Source of the DNA: a virus
IMG/VR virus record: IMGVR_UViG_3300027861_000017
Location: 27,136 to 91,135 of that record
Length of the DNA stretch: 64,000 nt
Direction: 5' to 3' (one strand)
In this document: one piece after another, positions 63,266-64,000 of the stretch
Numbering within the stretch: the first letter of the stretch is position 1
Layout of the letters: each line of letters starts with the position of its first letter
Notes under the pieces: model-generated
Told to the model about the DNA's origin: nothing
What the model saw: the letters and a program-made list of their open reading frames with translations, nothing else
Databases searched by the model: none
Made by a program: the position numbers and the translations under genes

Positions 63266-63294
63266 ATTATCCTATTATAGGTATTAGATGTCAA
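63266..63294 (-). promoter_or_regulatory. Sigma-70-like promoter
   Basis: TTGACA, 17 bases, GATAAT, before the tetrapeptide-repeat gene. Confidence 0.78.
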
Positions 63295-63297
63295 GGA

Positions 63298-63525
63298 CTA
63301 TTCTTTCCCCCACCTAATGTAGTCATCCATCAACTCACTAATAGTTTCCAAACTCAATCTATGGTAGTCGTACATTGTTAAATGATATAAATAAGTATTA
63401 GATGACGGATCAACTCCATTTTGTTTTAATTCATACATTGTGTCCCTATGGTAAATTGTTTCGGCTTTATGCTCCAATCTAATAGCGTCCATTTTATGTT
63501 CAGCAAATTTTCTAATGTCAGTCAT
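63298..63525 (-). CDS. Hypothetical protein
   Basis: 75 residues: DIRKFAEHKMDAIRLEHKAETIYHRDTMYELKQNGVDPS, His-rich helix. Not recognised. Confidence 0.75.
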   Translation of the reverse strand: MTDIRKFAEHKMDAIRLEHKAETIYHRDTMYELKQNGVDPSSNTYLYHLTMYDYHRLSLETISELMDDYIRWGKE

Positions 63526-63526
63526 A

Positions 63527-63799
63527 TTAAAATCCTATCCCTATCTCTAATTTAGGCCTATGTATCTTGTTGCTAATTTTACGTGCCACTTTATATGTTG
63601 TTTGGCGTTCACCGTAAGGATTCTCTCCAAGGAGTAGGCTGGCGTATGTTTCTTTGATATCGCTTTTGGGGCTTTCGTGGGCTTCTCCTGGTTGCGTTTC
63701 GATATATTTCTCTATCGAGCCTTCAAATGTGAAATCTTTGATGATTTCATCCCAAACTGCTATGTCTCCGTTTTTCCTAAGAATTATTTGTCTTTCCAT
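63527..63799 (-). CDS. Hypothetical protein
   Basis: 90 residues from ATG 63799 (AAGGAG): ERQIILRKNGDIAVWDEIIKDFTFEGSIEKYIE, then NPYGERQTTYKVARKISNKIHRPKLEIGIGF. The 3' end is copied at 62436. First gene of the window on its transcript. Confidence 0.78.
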   Translation of the reverse strand: MERQIILRKNGDIAVWDEIIKDFTFEGSIEKYIETQPGEAHESPKSDIKETYASLLLGENPYGERQTTYKVARKISNKIHRPKLEIGIGF

Positions 63800-63867
63800 T
63801 TTGATTCTCCTTTTTGTTATTTCACCTTAAAATTGATTCAAAGCCTATCTCTGCTTTGTTTTAGCGT

Positions 63868-63896
63868 ATTATTACATTTAGACAATAGCGTGTCAA
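63868..63896 (-). promoter_or_regulatory. Sigma-70-like promoter
   Basis: TTGACA, 17 bases, AATAAT (within TAATAATA). Drives 63527-63799. The rest of 63897-64000 has no feature I can support. Confidence 0.7.
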
Positions 63897-64000
63897 GGAT
63901 TATTTTTAAACCACAAATGTATTCTATTTTTCAAATATATATTTTCAATAAAGTGGATTTACCCCAGTATGGTTTATAAACGCCGGAGCGTGAGAAATCC

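Noticed and set aside
1-64000. Prophage boundaries or integrase
   Set aside because: No integrase, excisionase, attachment-like duplication or host gene was seen on either strand.

Overview
The window is one continuous, gene-dense stretch of a large, AT-rich tailed-phage genome (Caudoviricetes, HK97-type packaging). Evidence: adjacent small (P27-type) and large terminase genes, a DnaB-type replicative helicase with a RepO-like initiator, a single-stranded DNA-binding protein, a RuvC-like resolvase, several HNH nucleases, tRNA genes and well over 150 very small genes. Every gene I accept lies on the minus strand, usually with ATGA/TAATG overlaps and strong GGAGG ribosome binding sites. Sigma-70-like promoters and bacterial-type DnaB/RepO/SSB argue for a bacterial host; I cannot name it. 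No integrase, attachment site or host gene is visible, so nothing suggests a prophage. Virion structural genes, DNA polymerase and lysis genes must lie outside the window.

Layout, in the direction of transcription (right to left). 64.0-58 kb: early-type region, a string of separately promoted small genes sharing a conserved leader, including a tetrapeptide-repeat protein and three tandem paralogues. 58-48 kb: RNA and DNA metabolism: SpoU-type RNA methyltransferase, dATP/dGTP diphosphohydrolase-like protein, RepO-like initiator, a secreted HELGH metalloprotease candidate, RlaP-like nucleotidyltransferase, CCA-adding enzyme, RuvC-like resolvase, an HTH regulator, dCMP deaminase, HNH nuclease and Lar-like zinc ribbons. 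48-38 kb: tRNA/structured-RNA region interleaved with DnaB, SSB and small genes, including tRNA-Ser, tRNA-Tyr, tRNA-Gln, a tRNA with anticodon UGA, a candidate circularly permuted tRNA and several tRNA-like or pseudoknotted RNAs; a DUF7448-like gene is interrupted by one in-frame UGA at an expected cysteine. 38-16 kb: small accessory genes including MazG-like pyrophosphatase, archaeal-type thymidylate-synthase-like enzyme, proteasome-like Ntn hydrolase, metallophosphatase, ParB-like protein, DUF5662 and nucleoside deoxyribosyltransferase-like proteins. 16-12.8 kb: HNH nuclease, TerS, TerL. 12.8-8.4 k: small genes and tRNA-Leu. 8.4-0 kb: radical SAM enzyme with an adjacent Cys/Gly-rich peptide, a Gfo/Idh/MocA oxidoreductase, a family of small membrane proteins sharing a C-terminal tail, and a CMP-nonulosonate synthetase-like gene.

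How the parts may work together: nucleotide genes (deaminase, TS-like, MazG-like, dATP/dGTP diphosphohydrolase-like, deoxyribosyltransferase-like) would remodel the dNTP pool; tRNAs, CCA-adding enzyme and RNA methyltransferase form a tRNA maintenance set, fitting the mixture of tRNA genes with and without encoded CCA. The most unusual items are the permuted tRNA arrangement, the UGA-interrupted gene, the radical SAM/peptide pair, and the recurring C-terminal tail shared by otherwise different membrane proteins. All assignments are from reading the sequence; no database search was possible.
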